From contig QUBU01000001.1 in assembly GCA_014337915.1 (NCBI GenBank), positions 186,001-250,000 on the forward strand: a DNA stretch of 64,000 bases, written 5' to 3'. Positions 21,416-30,499 of this stretch are shown piece after piece. Position 1 is the stretch's first letter; each line of letters begins with the position of its first letter. The position numbers and the translations under genes are program-made. The stretch comes from Gammaproteobacteria bacterium (GTDB lineage Bacteria; Pseudomonadota; Gammaproteobacteria; Steroidobacterales; GCA-2729495). A model generated the notes under the pieces. The model did not search any database. It was not told the DNA's origin and saw only the letters and a list, made by a program, of their open reading frames with translations.

Positions 21416-22743
21416 GCCCCGGCACTGCCGTCATCCTCGGCGCCATGGCCGCGGCCGCTGGCCTGGGCGCGCTGCTCGGCTGGCTCTGGGCAACGCTGCG
21501 CGCGGGGCGCCGCCAGGCGGAACTCGAACAGGAACTGGCGCGCTCTGCGGCCCGCCTCGCCGGCGAGGAAGCACTGTCCGCGGAGCGGTCCGCCGCCCTC
21601 GCCCAGGCCGAGGAACGCCTGGCCGCGGTGTTCAGCCGGCTTGCCGGGGATTCGCTGGCCCGCAACAGCGAAGCCTTCCTGCGCCTCGCACAGGAAAACC
21701 TTGGCCGGCACCAGGAGAAGGCCAGGGCCGAGCTGAGCGAGCGCGAACAGGCGGTCGCCGCGCTGCTGGCACCGATACGCGAAGCGCTGGACAAGACCAC
21801 GCAGCAGATTTCTGCCATCGAGAAGGAACGCACCGAGGCCTTCGGCAGTATCCGTACGCAGCTGGCCGCCATGACCGCCGACCAGCAACTGCTGCAGGTC
21901 GAGACACGCAACCTCGTCAATGCCCTGCGTCGCCCGGAAGTCCGTGGCCAGTGGGGTGAACTGACGCTGCGCCGGGTGGCCGAACTCGCCGGCATGGTGG
22001 AACACTGCGATTTCGTCGAGCAGGACACGATCAACACCGCCGAGGGAGCGTTGCGCCCCGACATGGTGGTGCGATTGCCCGACCGCGGGGCGCTGGTGGT
22101 GGACGTGAAAACGCCGCTGGACGCCTACATCGAAGCCACGGAAGCCGGCACCGACCAGGAACGGCGCGCCGCGCTCCAGCGGCATGCCCGCAAGGTCGCC
22201 GACCGCGTGCGAGAACTCTCGGCCAAGGCCTACTGGGCACAGTTTCCCGAGAGCCCGGAGTTCGTGATCCTCTTCATCCCTGGCGACCAGTTCCTGTCGG
22301 CGGCACTGAGCGAGAACCCCGCGTTGCTCGAGGATGCACTGCGCAACAAGGTGGTGCTGACCACGCCATCGAGCCTGGTGGCGCTCCTCAAGGCCATTGC
22401 CTTCGGCTGGCGGCAACTGTCGCTGGAACGCAATGCCGAGGAAATCCGCCGCCTGGGCCAGGATCTCTTCGAACGCCTGACACCCTTCGTCGGCCACCTG
22501 ACTCGCCTCGGCCGGCAGATCGAGGGCAGCGTGAAGACCTTCAACGAGGCCGTCGGTTCACTGGAACGCAAGGTCCTGCCCGGCGCACGCCGCTTCACGG
22601 AACTCGGTATCAGTGGCCGCCAGCAACTCGATGCACCCCAGCAGGTGGAAGTGGTGCCCAGGGAGCCGCTGGCCCCGGCCGCGGCGGCCGCCGAGGCGAC
22701 GGATCCCGCGGCCGACACCGACGACCAGTCACGCCCGCACTGA
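21412..22743 (+). CDS. rmuC: DNA recombination protein RmuC homologue
   Basis: Membrane-anchored nuclease-fold protein that limits inversions at short inverted repeats in E. coli. In 443 residues: one N-terminal membrane helix (VILGAMAAAAGLGALLGWLW, residues 5-24), a long coiled coil to about 165, then the conserved RmuC domain with NALRRPEVRGQWGE, DFVEQDTINT, RPDMVVRLPD, VVDVKTPLDAYIEA and FIPGDQFLSAAL. The tail is Ala/Asp-rich. It overlaps gph by 4 bases. Its insertion between gph and yciK differs from the pseudomonad order. Confidence 0.95.
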   Translation: MSPGTAVILGAMAAAAGLGALLGWLWATLRAGRRQAELEQELARSAARLAGEEALSAERSAALAQAEERLAAVFSRLAGDSLARNSEAFLRLAQENLGRHQEKARAELSEREQAVAALLAPIREALDKTTQQISAIEKERTEAFGSIRTQLAAMTADQQLLQVETRNLVNALRRPEVRGQWGELTLRRVAELAGMVEHCDFVEQDTINTAEGALRPDMVVRLPDRGALVVDVKTPLDAYIEATEAGTDQERRAALQRHARKVADRVRELSAKAYWAQFPESPEFVILFIPGDQFLSAALSENPALLEDALRNKVVLTTPSSLVALLKAIAFGWRQLSLERNAEEIRRLGQDLFERLTPFVGHLTRLGRQIEGSVKTFNEAVGSLERKVLPGARRFTELGISGRQQLDAPQQVEVVPREPLAPAAAAAEATDPAADTDDQSRPH

Positions 22744-22764
22744 AAGCGACCGGACCCGACCGCC

Positions 22765-23523
22765 ATGAGCAGCAGCATCGATCCCCGCAGTTACCAGCCG
22801 CGCCCGCAACTGCTCGACGGGCGCGTCATCCTCGTCACCGGCGCGGGCTCAGGCATCGGCGCTGCGGCTGCCGCTGCCTTTGCCGCCCACGGTGCCACGC
22901 TCATCCTGCTCGGCCGCAACACGCGCCACCTCGAAACGGTGCATGACAGGATCGTCGCGGCTGGCCAGCCGCGCCCTTCCCTCGCGGTCATGGACCTGGC
23001 GAAGGCCCAGGGTCCGGCCTACTTCGACCTCGCGGCGCAGATCCGTGCCAATTACGGCCGTCTCGACGGCCTGCTGCACAACGCAGCAATGCTCGGGGAT
23101 CGGACGCCCATCGAGCAGTACGACGTCGGCACCTGGCACCAGGTCCTGCACCTGAACCTGACGGCGCCATTCGTACTGACGCAGCAGCTGATGCCGATGC
23201 TGCGCGAATCGCCAGACGCCTCGGTGGTCTTCACCAGCAGCGGCGTCGGCCGGCGCGGTCGTGCCTATTGGGGGGCCTACGCAGTCTCGAAGTTCGGCAT
23301 CGAAGGCCTGGCGCAGGTGCTTGCGGAGGAGACCCGCGACGCCACCCGTATCCGCGTCAACTGCATCAACCCGGGTGGCACCCGCACCGCCATGCGCCGA
23401 CAGGCCTACCCGGCCGAATTGCCGGACGCACGACCGGAACCGTCCAGCATCATGGCGCCATACCTGTACCTGATGGGGCCCGACAGTGCCGGCTGCACCG
23501 GCCAGAGCCTCGACTGCCAGTAG
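22765..23523 (+). CDS. yciK: YciK-type short-chain oxidoreductase
   Basis: A 252-residue SDR enzyme. Seen: a YQP start typical of YciK, the cofactor loop VTGAGSGIG (about 26-34), LLHNAA, TSSGVGRRG and the catalytic YAVSK, with Y and K four residues apart, then NPGGTRTAMRRQAYP, a YciK signature. Substrate is not established for the family. It ends the ubiG-led plus-strand group, 21 bases after rmuC, and converges with rluB. Confidence 0.93.
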   Translation: MSSSIDPRSYQPRPQLLDGRVILVTGAGSGIGAAAAAAFAAHGATLILLGRNTRHLETVHDRIVAAGQPRPSLAVMDLAKAQGPAYFDLAAQIRANYGRLDGLLHNAAMLGDRTPIEQYDVGTWHQVLHLNLTAPFVLTQQLMPMLRESPDASVVFTSSGVGRRGRAYWGAYAVSKFGIEGLAQVLAEETRDATRIRVNCINPGGTRTAMRRQAYPAELPDARPEPSSIMAPYLYLMGPDSAGCTGQSLDCQ

Positions 23524-23535
23524 ACCAGGTGTGCC

Positions 23536-24291
23536 TCACCCGGCACCGGGCACTGGCAGACCCACGGCCGTATAGAGGCTGGCCAGCTGCTGCTCTTTTA
23601 TTTCGGCGTAGCGCCCGCGCGGCAGGTGGCGCGGCAGACGCACCGGCCCGAAACGCACGCGAATCAACCGGCTGACCTGGCAGTCCACCGCCTCCCACAG
23701 GCGGCGCACGATGCGGTTGCGGCCCTCCGCAACGCAGACCCTGTACCAGCGGTTGGCGCCCTCGCCGCCATCGGCGCTGACCGATGCGAAGCGTCCAGGC
23801 CCGTCATCGAGCTGCAGTCCCTCGCACAGCAGCCGCAGCACGTCCTCGGTGACGTTGCCGCGGACCCGCACGGCATATTCCCGTTCCAGGCCGCCCGACG
23901 GATGCATCAGTGCATGGGCGAGTTCGCCATCGGTGGTGAACAGCAGCAGGCCCGAGGTATCGATGTCGAGGCGTCCGACGCTGATCCAGCGTGCGCCGCC
24001 CAGCCGCGGCAGCGCCTGGAACACGGTGGGACGGCCCTCCGGGTCGGTGCGCGTGCAGACCTCGCCCACCGGCTTGTGATAGACGATGACGCGCGGTTTT
24101 GGCCGGCGCCGCCGTGACAGGCCGCGCAGCGGCTGCCCGTCGAGGGTGATGCGCTCGGTGCCGCTGACCTTCTGGCCGAGGGTGGCAGGCTTGCCGTTGA
24201 CCTGCAGGCGGCCGGCGGCGATCCAGCCTTCGATCTCACGGCGCGAGCCGAGACCGGCGGCCGCGAGGAATTTCTGCAACCTGTCCGCCAT
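23536..24291 (-). CDS. rluB: 23S rRNA pseudouridine(2605) synthase
   Basis: RsuA-family pseudouridine synthase of 251 residues. An N-terminal S4 RNA-binding domain (LQKFLAAAGLGSRREIEGWI, residues 5-24) is followed by the catalytic domain with the active aspartate in GRLDIDTSGLLL, and RKNRIVRR-like EGRNRIVRRLWEAV near 200. It lacks the long disordered tail of E. coli RluB. It is the last gene of the yciO-S2P-scpA-scpB run; the scpAB-rluB order is widely conserved. Confidence 0.93.
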   Translation of the reverse strand: MADRLQKFLAAAGLGSRREIEGWIAAGRLQVNGKPATLGQKVSGTERITLDGQPLRGLSRRRRPKPRVIVYHKPVGEVCTRTDPEGRPTVFQALPRLGGARWISVGRLDIDTSGLLLFTTDGELAHALMHPSGGLEREYAVRVRGNVTEDVLRLLCEGLQLDDGPGRFASVSADGGEGANRWYRVCVAEGRNRIVRRLWEAVDCQVSRLIRVRFGPVRLPRHLPRGRYAEIKEQQLASLYTAVGLPVPGAG

Positions 24292-24324
24292 GGCGGCCGG
24301 CCCACCGCCGCGAACGGCAGCGGG

Positions 24325-25080
24325 TCAGCGGACCTGCAGTGGAATGACGTCGGCCGACTGCGTGGCGTCGGGCTCGGCGGCCACTTCGGCCTGGGCCACC
24401 AGCGCCGCGGTGCGTGCTGCGGCGATCGATGCCACCGAAGCGGGCTCGGCGGGCAACTCCGGGTCCAGCGGGCGCACCAGCGGCTCGGCCGCACCCGGCG
24501 CGGTTTCCGCCCCGAACCCGCCTTCGGCCAGTTCCAGCTGGGCCGTCAGGCGATCCAGGTCGCGGATCTCCGCCAGCGGCGGCAGGTCCTCGAGGTGGCG
24601 CAGGCCGAAATAGTCGAGGAACTCGCGCGTGGTGCCATACATCGCCGGCTTGCCTGGCACATCGCGGTAGCCGACCACCTTGATCCAGCCACGCTCCATG
24701 AGTGTGCGCATGATGTTGGTGGTGACGACGACACCGCGGATCTGCTCGACGTCGCCACGGGTCACCGGCTGCCGGTAGGCGACGATGGCGAGCGTTTCCA
24801 TCAGGGCCCGGGAATAGCGCGGCGGGCGCTCTTCCCAGAGCCGCCCCAGCCAGGGTGCCATGGCCGGTCGCACCTCGATGCGGAAGCCGCTGGCCACCTC
24901 GTTGACCATGATGCCGCGCCCGGCGTAGTCCGCCTGAAGTTCGTCGAGGGCGGCGCGCAGCTCGGAGCGCTCCGGCGGCTGTTCGGCGCCGAACAGGCCA
25001 CGCAGCTGGTCCAGCGCCAGGGGCCTGCCTGCCGCCAGCATGGCCGCCTCGATCACGTGCTTGATCTCGTTCTTGTCCAT
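24325..25080 (-). CDS. scpB: Segregation and condensation protein B
   Basis: Winged-helix dimer that bridges SMC and ScpA in chromosome segregation. Of 251 residues, about 5-170 hold two winged helices with EAAMLAAGRPLALDQLRGLF and the family block YSRALMETLAIVAYRQPVTR. The remaining 70 are Ala/Glu-rich tail without recognisable domains. It lies 6 bases after scpA. Condensin smc itself is not in the window. Confidence 0.96.
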   Translation of the reverse strand: MDKNEIKHVIEAAMLAAGRPLALDQLRGLFGAEQPPERSELRAALDELQADYAGRGIMVNEVASGFRIEVRPAMAPWLGRLWEERPPRYSRALMETLAIVAYRQPVTRGDVEQIRGVVVTTNIMRTLMERGWIKVVGYRDVPGKPAMYGTTREFLDYFGLRHLEDLPPLAEIRDLDRLTAQLELAEGGFGAETAPGAAEPLVRPLDPELPAEPASVASIAAARTAALVAQAEVAAEPDATQSADVIPLQVR

Positions 25081-25086
25081 GGACAG

Positions 25087-26028
25087 CTACTCCGGATTGT
25101 CGTTGGCGGCTCCGGCCAGTGCCAGAGCAGTCGGCCCGGCGGCCACGGCGGCACGCACGTGAATGGGTGCGAAAGGCTCGGCCTGCACGATCTCGATCAG
25201 CGATTCCTTCAGCAGTTCCAGCAGCGCGAGGAAGGTTACCGTGACGCCCATGCGGCCCTCACGCGGCTCGAACAGGCGGTGGAACTCCTCGAAACCACCC
25301 GAGTCGAGGCGGGCCAGCACCTCGGACATGCGCTGGCGCACGGACAGCGGCTCGCGCTGGATGTGATGGCGGGCAAACATGTCGGCCCGCTGCAGCACGT
25401 CCTGGAAGGCCAGCAGCATTTCCTTGAGGGTCAGGTCGGGGAGTTTCACCACCACCTGCCGCTCCACCAGCTCGGCACTCGCCTGGAAGGTATCGCGCTC
25501 CAGCCGTGGCAGCCGGTCCATGGCCTCGGCCGCCTGCTTGAAGCGCTCGTACTGCTGAAGCCTGCGCACCAGTTCGGCGCGTGGATCGGCCTCTTCCTCG
25601 TCCACCGATTCGGGCCGCGGCAGCAACATCCGCGACTTGATCTCGGCCAGCATGGCAGCCATGAGCAGGTACTCGCCCGCCAGCTCCAGCTGCAGGTCCT
25701 TCATCACCTCGATGTAGTTGACGTACTGGCGCGTGATCTCGGCGATCGGGATATCGAGGATGTCCAGGTTCTGGCGCCGGATCAGGTAGAGCAGCAGGTC
25801 CAGCGGGCCCTCGAAGGCCTCGAGGAACACCTCCAGCGCATAGGGCGGTATGTAGAGGTCGCGGGGCAGCTCGGTGACCGGCTGGCCTTCGACCACGGCG
25901 AACGGCATTTCCCCCTGCGCGGGCTGCGCACCCGGCTGTTCAGGCAGGAACACCGTTTCCGGGCCGGCCGTGTTGTCGATCACCGTGAGGGCAGCGTCGC
26001 CCGCCACCTCGGCCGTGGACATCGTCAA
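25087..26028 (-). CDS. scpA: Segregation and condensation protein A (kleisin)
   Basis: Kleisin that closes the SMC ring. In 313 residues: an N-terminal unstructured extension to about 60, then the core with FEGPLDLLLYLIRRQNLDILDIPIAEI, EYLLMAAMLAEIKSRMLLP, and a C-terminal winged helix (VTFLALLELLKESLIEIVQ). The start shares an ATGA with the preceding protease gene, so it is translationally coupled to it. Confidence 0.96.
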   Translation of the reverse strand: MTMSTAEVAGDAALTVIDNTAGPETVFLPEQPGAQPAQGEMPFAVVEGQPVTELPRDLYIPPYALEVFLEAFEGPLDLLLYLIRRQNLDILDIPIAEITRQYVNYIEVMKDLQLELAGEYLLMAAMLAEIKSRMLLPRPESVDEEEADPRAELVRRLQQYERFKQAAEAMDRLPRLERDTFQASAELVERQVVVKLPDLTLKEMLLAFQDVLQRADMFARHHIQREPLSVRQRMSEVLARLDSGGFEEFHRLFEPREGRMGVTVTFLALLELLKESLIEIVQAEPFAPIHVRAAVAAGPTALALAGAANDNPE

Positions 26029-26699
26029 CCGCCTTTCACGCCAGAGAACAGCCAGACCAGATCCAGGACCGTGCGAAACAGCGGTCCCAGGACAATGTTG
26101 AGCACACCGAGAAGCAGCAAACCCAGGATGATTATAAGGCCGTAGGGCTCGATGGCATCGAGTCGGCGCCCGACGGACTCCGGCACCAGGCCGCGCAGCA
26201 CGCGGCCACCGTCGAGCGGTGGCACAGGAAGCAGGTTAAAAATACCCAGCAACACGTTGAAAATTACGCCAACGCGCGCCATGCGGCCGAGGAAGTCCCC
26301 GGCCACGGGCGCCCATTGCGCCAGCCCAACCGCCAGGTGCAGTGACCAGGCCCAGCCGATGGCCATCAGCAGATTTGCTGCCGGCCCGGCAGCGGCCACG
26401 GCGACCATCGCCTGCTTCGGGTTGCGCATCGCGCGCGGGTTGATCGGCACCGGCTTCGCCCAGCCGAACATCAGGCCGCCCAGCCACAGGGTGAGCAGCG
26501 GCACCAGCACTGTGCCCAGCGGATCGACGTGGCGCAGCGGATTGAGGCTGAGCCGGCCCAGCATCTCGGCGCTGCGGTCGCCATAGCGGCGTGCCATCCA
26601 GCCATGCGCGACTTCATGCAGCGTGATGGCGAAAATCACCGGGATGGCGCCCACGGCGACCATGCGGATGAATTCCGTGGCGTTCCCTGCGTCCATCAC
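26025..26699 (-). CDS. Site-2-protease-family (M50) membrane zinc metalloprotease
   Basis: A polytopic 224-residue inner-membrane protein of the small, PDZ-less M50 class. The zinc motif HEVAH (about 27-31) lies in the first helices and the third ligand region is NLLPVPPLDGGR near 165-176; five to six membrane helices are visible. Members cut transmembrane substrates, often anti-sigma factors, but the substrate here is unknown. It is the usual neighbour of scpA in many proteobacteria and overlaps it by four bases. Confidence 0.93.
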   Translation of the reverse strand: MMDAGNATEFIRMVAVGAIPVIFAITLHEVAHGWMARRYGDRSAEMLGRLSLNPLRHVDPLGTVLVPLLTLWLGGLMFGWAKPVPINPRAMRNPKQAMVAVAAAGPAANLLMAIGWAWSLHLAVGLAQWAPVAGDFLGRMARVGVIFNVLLGIFNLLPVPPLDGGRVLRGLVPESVGRRLDAIEPYGLIIILGLLLLGVLNIVLGPLFRTVLDLVWLFSGVKGG

Positions 26700-26728
26700 C
26701 GGAGTATACGGACCAGTGCCGGACGATA

Positions 26729-27358
26729 TCAGGCGAATGCCGCGGTGTCGCCGCGGCCCTGACGCAGCACGCGCGGGTAACCGGCAATCAGGTCGATGAC
26801 CGAGGTTGGCTCGACGCTGCAGTTGCCGCTCTCGATCACGAGGTCCACCTGGCCGCGCAGTCGCATGTAGATCTGCTCCGGATCATTCAGCGGCATGGGA
26901 TCGCCAGGCAGGATCAGGGTCGAACTCATGATGGGCTCGCCCAGTTCCTCGAGGATCGCCAGCGGCACCGGGTGGTCCGGCACCCGGATGCCGATGGTGC
27001 GGCGCTTGGGATTCTGCAGGCGCCGCGGCACCTCGCGCGTGGCGGGCAGGATGAAGGTATACGGGCCCGGGGTGCGCGCGCGCAGCAGCCGGTACGCCCA
27101 GTCCTCGACCCGGGCGTAGGTGGCGATCTCCGACAGGTCGCGGCACATGAACGTAAAGTTGTGGTCCTTGCCCGTCTGGCGCAGGCGCTCGATGCGGGCC
27201 ACGGCATCGCGCGCGCCCATCTGGCAGCCGAAGGCATAGCTGGAATCCGTGGGATAGACCATCAGGCCTCCGTCGCGCAGGATGGCCACCGCCTGCTGCA
27301 CCAGGCGGCGCTGCGGATTGTCGGCATGCATGAGGAAGCGCTGGGTCACGGCCGCCAT
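26729..27358 (-). CDS. yciO: YciO/Sua5/YrdC-family protein
   Basis: A 209-residue protein starting MAAVTQRFLMHADNP (27358). The longer frame to 27955 is antisense to yciB. The YrdC fold is visible: GGLMVYPTDSSYAFGCQ, RIERLRQTGKDHNFTFMC, PGPYTFILPAT, TIGIRVPDHP. It resembles YciO rather than TsaC; YciO may have only weak threonylcarbamoyl-AMP synthase activity. It heads the minus-strand group leading to scpAB, divergent from yciB. Confidence 0.92.
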   Translation of the reverse strand: MAAVTQRFLMHADNPQRRLVQQAVAILRDGGLMVYPTDSSYAFGCQMGARDAVARIERLRQTGKDHNFTFMCRDLSEIATYARVEDWAYRLLRARTPGPYTFILPATREVPRRLQNPKRRTIGIRVPDHPVPLAILEELGEPIMSSTLILPGDPMPLNDPEQIYMRLRGQVDLVIESGNCSVEPTSVIDLIAGYPRVLRQGRGDTAAFA

Positions 27359-27427
27359 TCTAGTCAGGCGCAGCCACCAGCGCCGGAAATTTTCGCTATC
27401 ATCGGCGCCACCGCAACGGCCCGTTCC

Positions 27428-27976
27428 ATGCAAGCACTGCTCGACCTGCTGCCCGTAGTCCTCTTCTACGTCGCCTACAAGTTCAGCGACTTCCGCACTG
27501 CCATCGCCGTGATGATGGTGGCGATGACAGTGCAGGTCGCACTGACCTGGCTGATCACGCGCCGCGTGCATCGCATGACGCTGATTTCCGCCGGCCTGGT
27601 GGTGGGACTCGGCGCCATCAGCCTGTTGCTGCGCAACGAACTCATCTTCAAGTGGAAGCCCACCATCCTGTTCTGGATATTCGCCGTCGTCTTCCTCGGC
27701 AGCCAGTTCATCGGCGCGAAGCCCATCGCGCAGCGCTTCCTGGAATCGGCCAGCAGGGACGAGATCAGCGTCCCGCCCGGCGACTGGCGGACCCTCAACC
27801 TGATGTGGGTGCTGTTCTTCGTGCTGGTCGGTGCACTCAACCTGTACGTCGCCTACAGCTTCCCGGAAAATGTCTGGGTGAACTTCAAGCTGTTCGGACT
27901 GACCGGACTGACACTGCTGTTCGCGCTGGCGCAGGCATTCTGGCTGTCGCGCCATGAAGCCAGGGACGGAGCCTGA
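27428..27976 (+). CDS. yciB: Inner-membrane septation protein A family (YciB)
   Basis: A 182-residue protein with five or six membrane helices, from [19 protein letters not shown]. Family signatures: [12 protein letters not shown] near the start, [10 protein letters not shown] in the middle, [11 protein letters not shown] and [12 protein letters not shown]. YciB helps cell-envelope integrity and division in enterobacteria. It is followed two bases later by yciI and then bolA, forming a compact plus-strand trio. Confidence 0.95.
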   Translation: MQALLDLLPVVLFYVAYKFSDFRTAIAVMMVAMTVQVALTWLITRRVHRMTLISAGLVVGLGAISLLLRNELIFKWKPTILFWIFAVVFLGSQFIGAKPIAQRFLESASRDEISVPPGDWRTLNLMWVLFFVLVGALNLYVAYSFPENVWVNFKLFGLTGLTLLFALAQAFWLSRHEARDGA

Positions 27977-27978
27977 GC

Positions 27979-28278
27979 ATGCTGTACGCCATCATTTCGG
28001 AAGACGTTCCCGACAGCCTGCCAGCGCGCCGGCAGGCACGACCAGCGCACCTGAAGCGCCTCGAGCTGCTGCGCGACGCCGGCCGGCTGGTGCTGGCGGG
28101 ACCGCATCCCGCGCTCGATGCCATGGATCCCGGCCCGGCAGGCTTCACCGGTAGCCTCGTCGTCGCCGAGTTCGAGTCACTGGAAGCTGCCCGACAATGG
28201 GCCGAACTGGACCCCTACTGTGCTGCCGGCGTCTACGCGCGGGTGACGGTCAAGCCGTTCCGCCAGGTGTTGCCATGA
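27979..28278 (+). CDS. yciI: YciI-like protein
   Basis: A 99-residue single-domain protein with the ferredoxin-like YCII fold: [40 protein letters not shown] (the His-containing putative active site) and [17 protein letters not shown]. Function is unknown in the family, although a dehydrochlorinase-like active site has been suggested. It lies between yciB and bolA and overlaps bolA by 4 bases. Confidence 0.93.
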   Translation: MLYAIISEDVPDSLPARRQARPAHLKRLELLRDAGRLVLAGPHPALDAMDPGPAGFTGSLVVAEFESLEAARQWAELDPYCAAGVYARVTVKPFRQVLP

Positions 28279-28562
28279 ACGCCGCGGAACGCAGCGCCGC
28301 GATCCATGCGCGCATCAGCGCCAGTCTGCAGCCCGTGGAGCTCGCGGTCGAGGACGAAAGCCACCTGCACGTCGGCCACGAAGGCGCCCGTGATGGCCGG
28401 GGCCACTTCCGCGTCAGGGTGGTGAGCGAACGTTTCGCCGGCCTCGGCGCCCTGCAGCGGCACCGGCTGGTCTACGCCGCCGTGGGTGACCTGATGCAGA
28501 CCGACATCCACGCGCTCGTCGTCGCCGCACTGACGCTCAGCGAGGCAGCACGAGAGCGCTGA
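28275..28562 (+). CDS. BolA-family protein
   Basis: A 95-residue BolA/IbaG-type protein starting at the ATG at 28275. Seen: [17 protein letters not shown], the [13 protein letters not shown] core, [13 protein letters not shown] and [11 protein letters not shown]. BolA proteins bind Fe-S-carrying monothiol glutaredoxins and affect morphology and stress responses. The last 26 bases overlap the 3' end of the convergent membrane-protein gene. Confidence 0.94.
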   Translation: MNAAERSAAIHARISASLQPVELAVEDESHLHVGHEGARDGRGHFRVRVVSERFAGLGALQRHRLVYAAVGDLMQTDIHALVVAALTLSEAARER

Positions 28563-29349
28563 CCGGCGCCTCCGGCAGCGCTTCGCCAGGCCGCGTGATG
28601 CCCAGCCAGGCCGCGGCTGTCAGCGCCACCCAGCCCGCCAGCATCAGCGGCAGCACGGCATTCAGCCGCGCCACCGCGATCTCGACCGCCTGGCCCGCAT
28701 CGTGGTCGTGGTCGTCCCGGTGGTCCTGAGCCAGGGTTCGCCAGGCGGCCCTGATCCGCAGGCTGAGGGCCATCAGTAACGCGAACAGCAGCAGTTTCGC
28801 CGCCACGTAGGGTGCCGGTGCCAACCGGTCAGTGAACCAGGACCAGGCCACCGACAGAGGCACCGCCACGATCAACAGGCGGCGCAGCGCATCCTCCAGT
28901 GCCGCGGCACGCTCGCCTACGCTGCTGCCGGGAGCGAGCCAGGCGACCAGGATCAGCCCTGCCCAGACAGGGCCGAGGGTGGCGATGGCCGCCATCTGCC
29001 ACCAGGGATGGCCGATGCCGACATACTCGGTGAGGATTCCGCCGACGGTGAGCATGAGGCTGGCCGCCAGGCGCGGCGCCAGGTCGATGGCACGGGCCAG
29101 TTCCAGCGTGCGGGCGCGCTGTACGGCTGACAACTGCGCAGCGGCCGCCGCCCGCACCGCGAGCACTACGCCAAGATCCGCACCGAGCCAGAACACGAAC
29201 AGGATCAGGTGCGTGAATGTCCAGAGACGGTGCGCCGTGATGCCCGGCTCGCCCCGCTCGCCGACAGCCATCGCCGCCAACGCGGCGACCGGCAGCAATG
29301 CCAGCGCCAGCAACGGCAGGAGCCAGCCTCCTCTGGTGCGGCGCATCAT
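28537..29349 (-). CDS. Polytopic membrane protein with a His/Asp-rich loop, CopD-like
   Basis: A 270-residue protein with about seven hydrophobic segments (10-26, 43-64, 90-110, 120-140, 160-176, 182-198, 228-250). HRLWTFTHLILFVFWLGADLG resembles the CopD/DUF2269 type of copper-resistance or cytochrome-like membrane proteins. A loop near 208-218 reads QDHRDDHDHDAGQ and could bind metal. There is no clear haem motif. The start overlaps the preceding oxidoreductase stop (ATGA), so the pair is coupled. Family assignment is tentative. Confidence 0.6.
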   Translation of the reverse strand: MMRRTRGGWLLPLLALALLPVAALAAMAVGERGEPGITAHRLWTFTHLILFVFWLGADLGVVLAVRAAAAAQLSAVQRARTLELARAIDLAPRLAASLMLTVGGILTEYVGIGHPWWQMAAIATLGPVWAGLILVAWLAPGSSVGERAAALEDALRRLLIVAVPLSVAWSWFTDRLAPAPYVAAKLLLFALLMALSLRIRAAWRTLAQDHRDDHDHDAGQAVEIAVARLNAVLPLMLAGWVALTAAAWLGITRPGEALPEAPVSALVLPR

Positions 29350-30362
29350 GCGAGCGCCGGCAGGACCCGCTCACCCAGCAGACGGATGGTCCACTCGGGA
29401 TTCGCGTAGATCCGCAGGGCAATCTCGGTGAGGCCATTGGCCTGGAACCGCCGCAGACGCTCGATCTCGTGGTCGAGCTGGTCAAGGCCCGAGGCTGAGG
29501 TCGCCTGGTCGACAAAACGTTCCATGATGCTGGCGGAAACCCCTTCGATGACGTGGCTGCCGGAATTGAATGCCTTGATGATCGCCGGCCTCGCAGCCCA
29601 GATGGCCTGCATCTCGTGCTCCGGCAGCAGGCCGCGGTAATAGTACTCCCGGTACGGTGTCGCGCGGACCGCCAGCCAGCGGCGCGCCTCGCGATGCGCT
29701 TCCTCGCGGGTCTCCTTCACATGCCAGGCCCAGAAATTGCTGAAGCGCAGATCCGCGGGCGAGCGCCCGCACTCGGCCAGCCGTGAATCGACGATGGCGC
29801 GCATGTGGCCGACATCCTCCGGCCGGTGGTCGCCAACGAAAATGCCATCGGCGTAGGCCGCCGCGGAGCGCAGCATCTGCGGACCGTTGGCGCATACCCA
29901 GATCATCGGCGGCTGGCCGCTGGCGAAGGACGGGTGGTAGTACAGGATCTTGTAGATCTCGCCTTTGTACTGCAGCGGCTTGCCGCTGGAGGCAGCCCGC
30001 AGGATCTCCACGCATTCGCGCACTGCCCGCAGTCGTCGCTCCTGCACCAGCCCCATGGCGGTCGGTGCGCCGCCCGCCCCGGCCGCGACGCCAATGTGGG
30101 CGCGACCACCCGCAACCTCGTTGAGGGTCAGGAGCGCCGCTGCCATCTTCATCGGGTGCAATTCATAGGGCGAGACCGCCACCGGCCCGATGCCGATCCG
30201 GTTGGTGGCCAGCGCCGCCTGCACGAAGTTGATGAACGGGTCGCGGGCATCGTGCATGTTCGACACCCACACGCCACCCAGGCCATGGTCCTCGGCCAGG
30301 CGGGCCAGTGTGGCGAGCTTCACACCGGAATGATTGGCCTCCAGGACGACATCCACTCTCAT
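29346..30362 (-). CDS. LLM-class flavin-dependent oxidoreductase
   Basis: A TIM-barrel luciferase-like monooxygenase or F420/FMN oxidoreductase of 338 residues. The start is the ATG at 30362, which has GGAG seven bases before it; a TTG at 30380 lies inside that site. Seen: GLGGVWVSNMHDARDPF, HIGVAAGAGGAPTAMG, PMIWVCANGPQML, and a mer/F420-like layout with VGDHRPEDV. Substrate cannot be read from the sequence. It is translationally coupled to the CopD-like membrane protein. Confidence 0.82.
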   Translation of the reverse strand: MRVDVVLEANHSGVKLATLARLAEDHGLGGVWVSNMHDARDPFINFVQAALATNRIGIGPVAVSPYELHPMKMAAALLTLNEVAGGRAHIGVAAGAGGAPTAMGLVQERRLRAVRECVEILRAASSGKPLQYKGEIYKILYYHPSFASGQPPMIWVCANGPQMLRSAAAYADGIFVGDHRPEDVGHMRAIVDSRLAECGRSPADLRFSNFWAWHVKETREEAHREARRWLAVRATPYREYYYRGLLPEHEMQAIWAARPAIIKAFNSGSHVIEGVSASIMERFVDQATSASGLDQLDHEIERLRRFQANGLTEIALRIYANPEWTIRLLGERVLPALA

Positions 30363-30499
30363 GGCTTCTCCAGCCCGCAATCCAGGTCACGCCCGCGACC
30401 GGGTCGGGAGTATAAGCAGCAGTAAACGCCAGGGTCCATGCCCGGTGGATGCACAGCCGTTAATATCAGCCAGTCACCAGCCGCCGTGGAAGATTGCCA

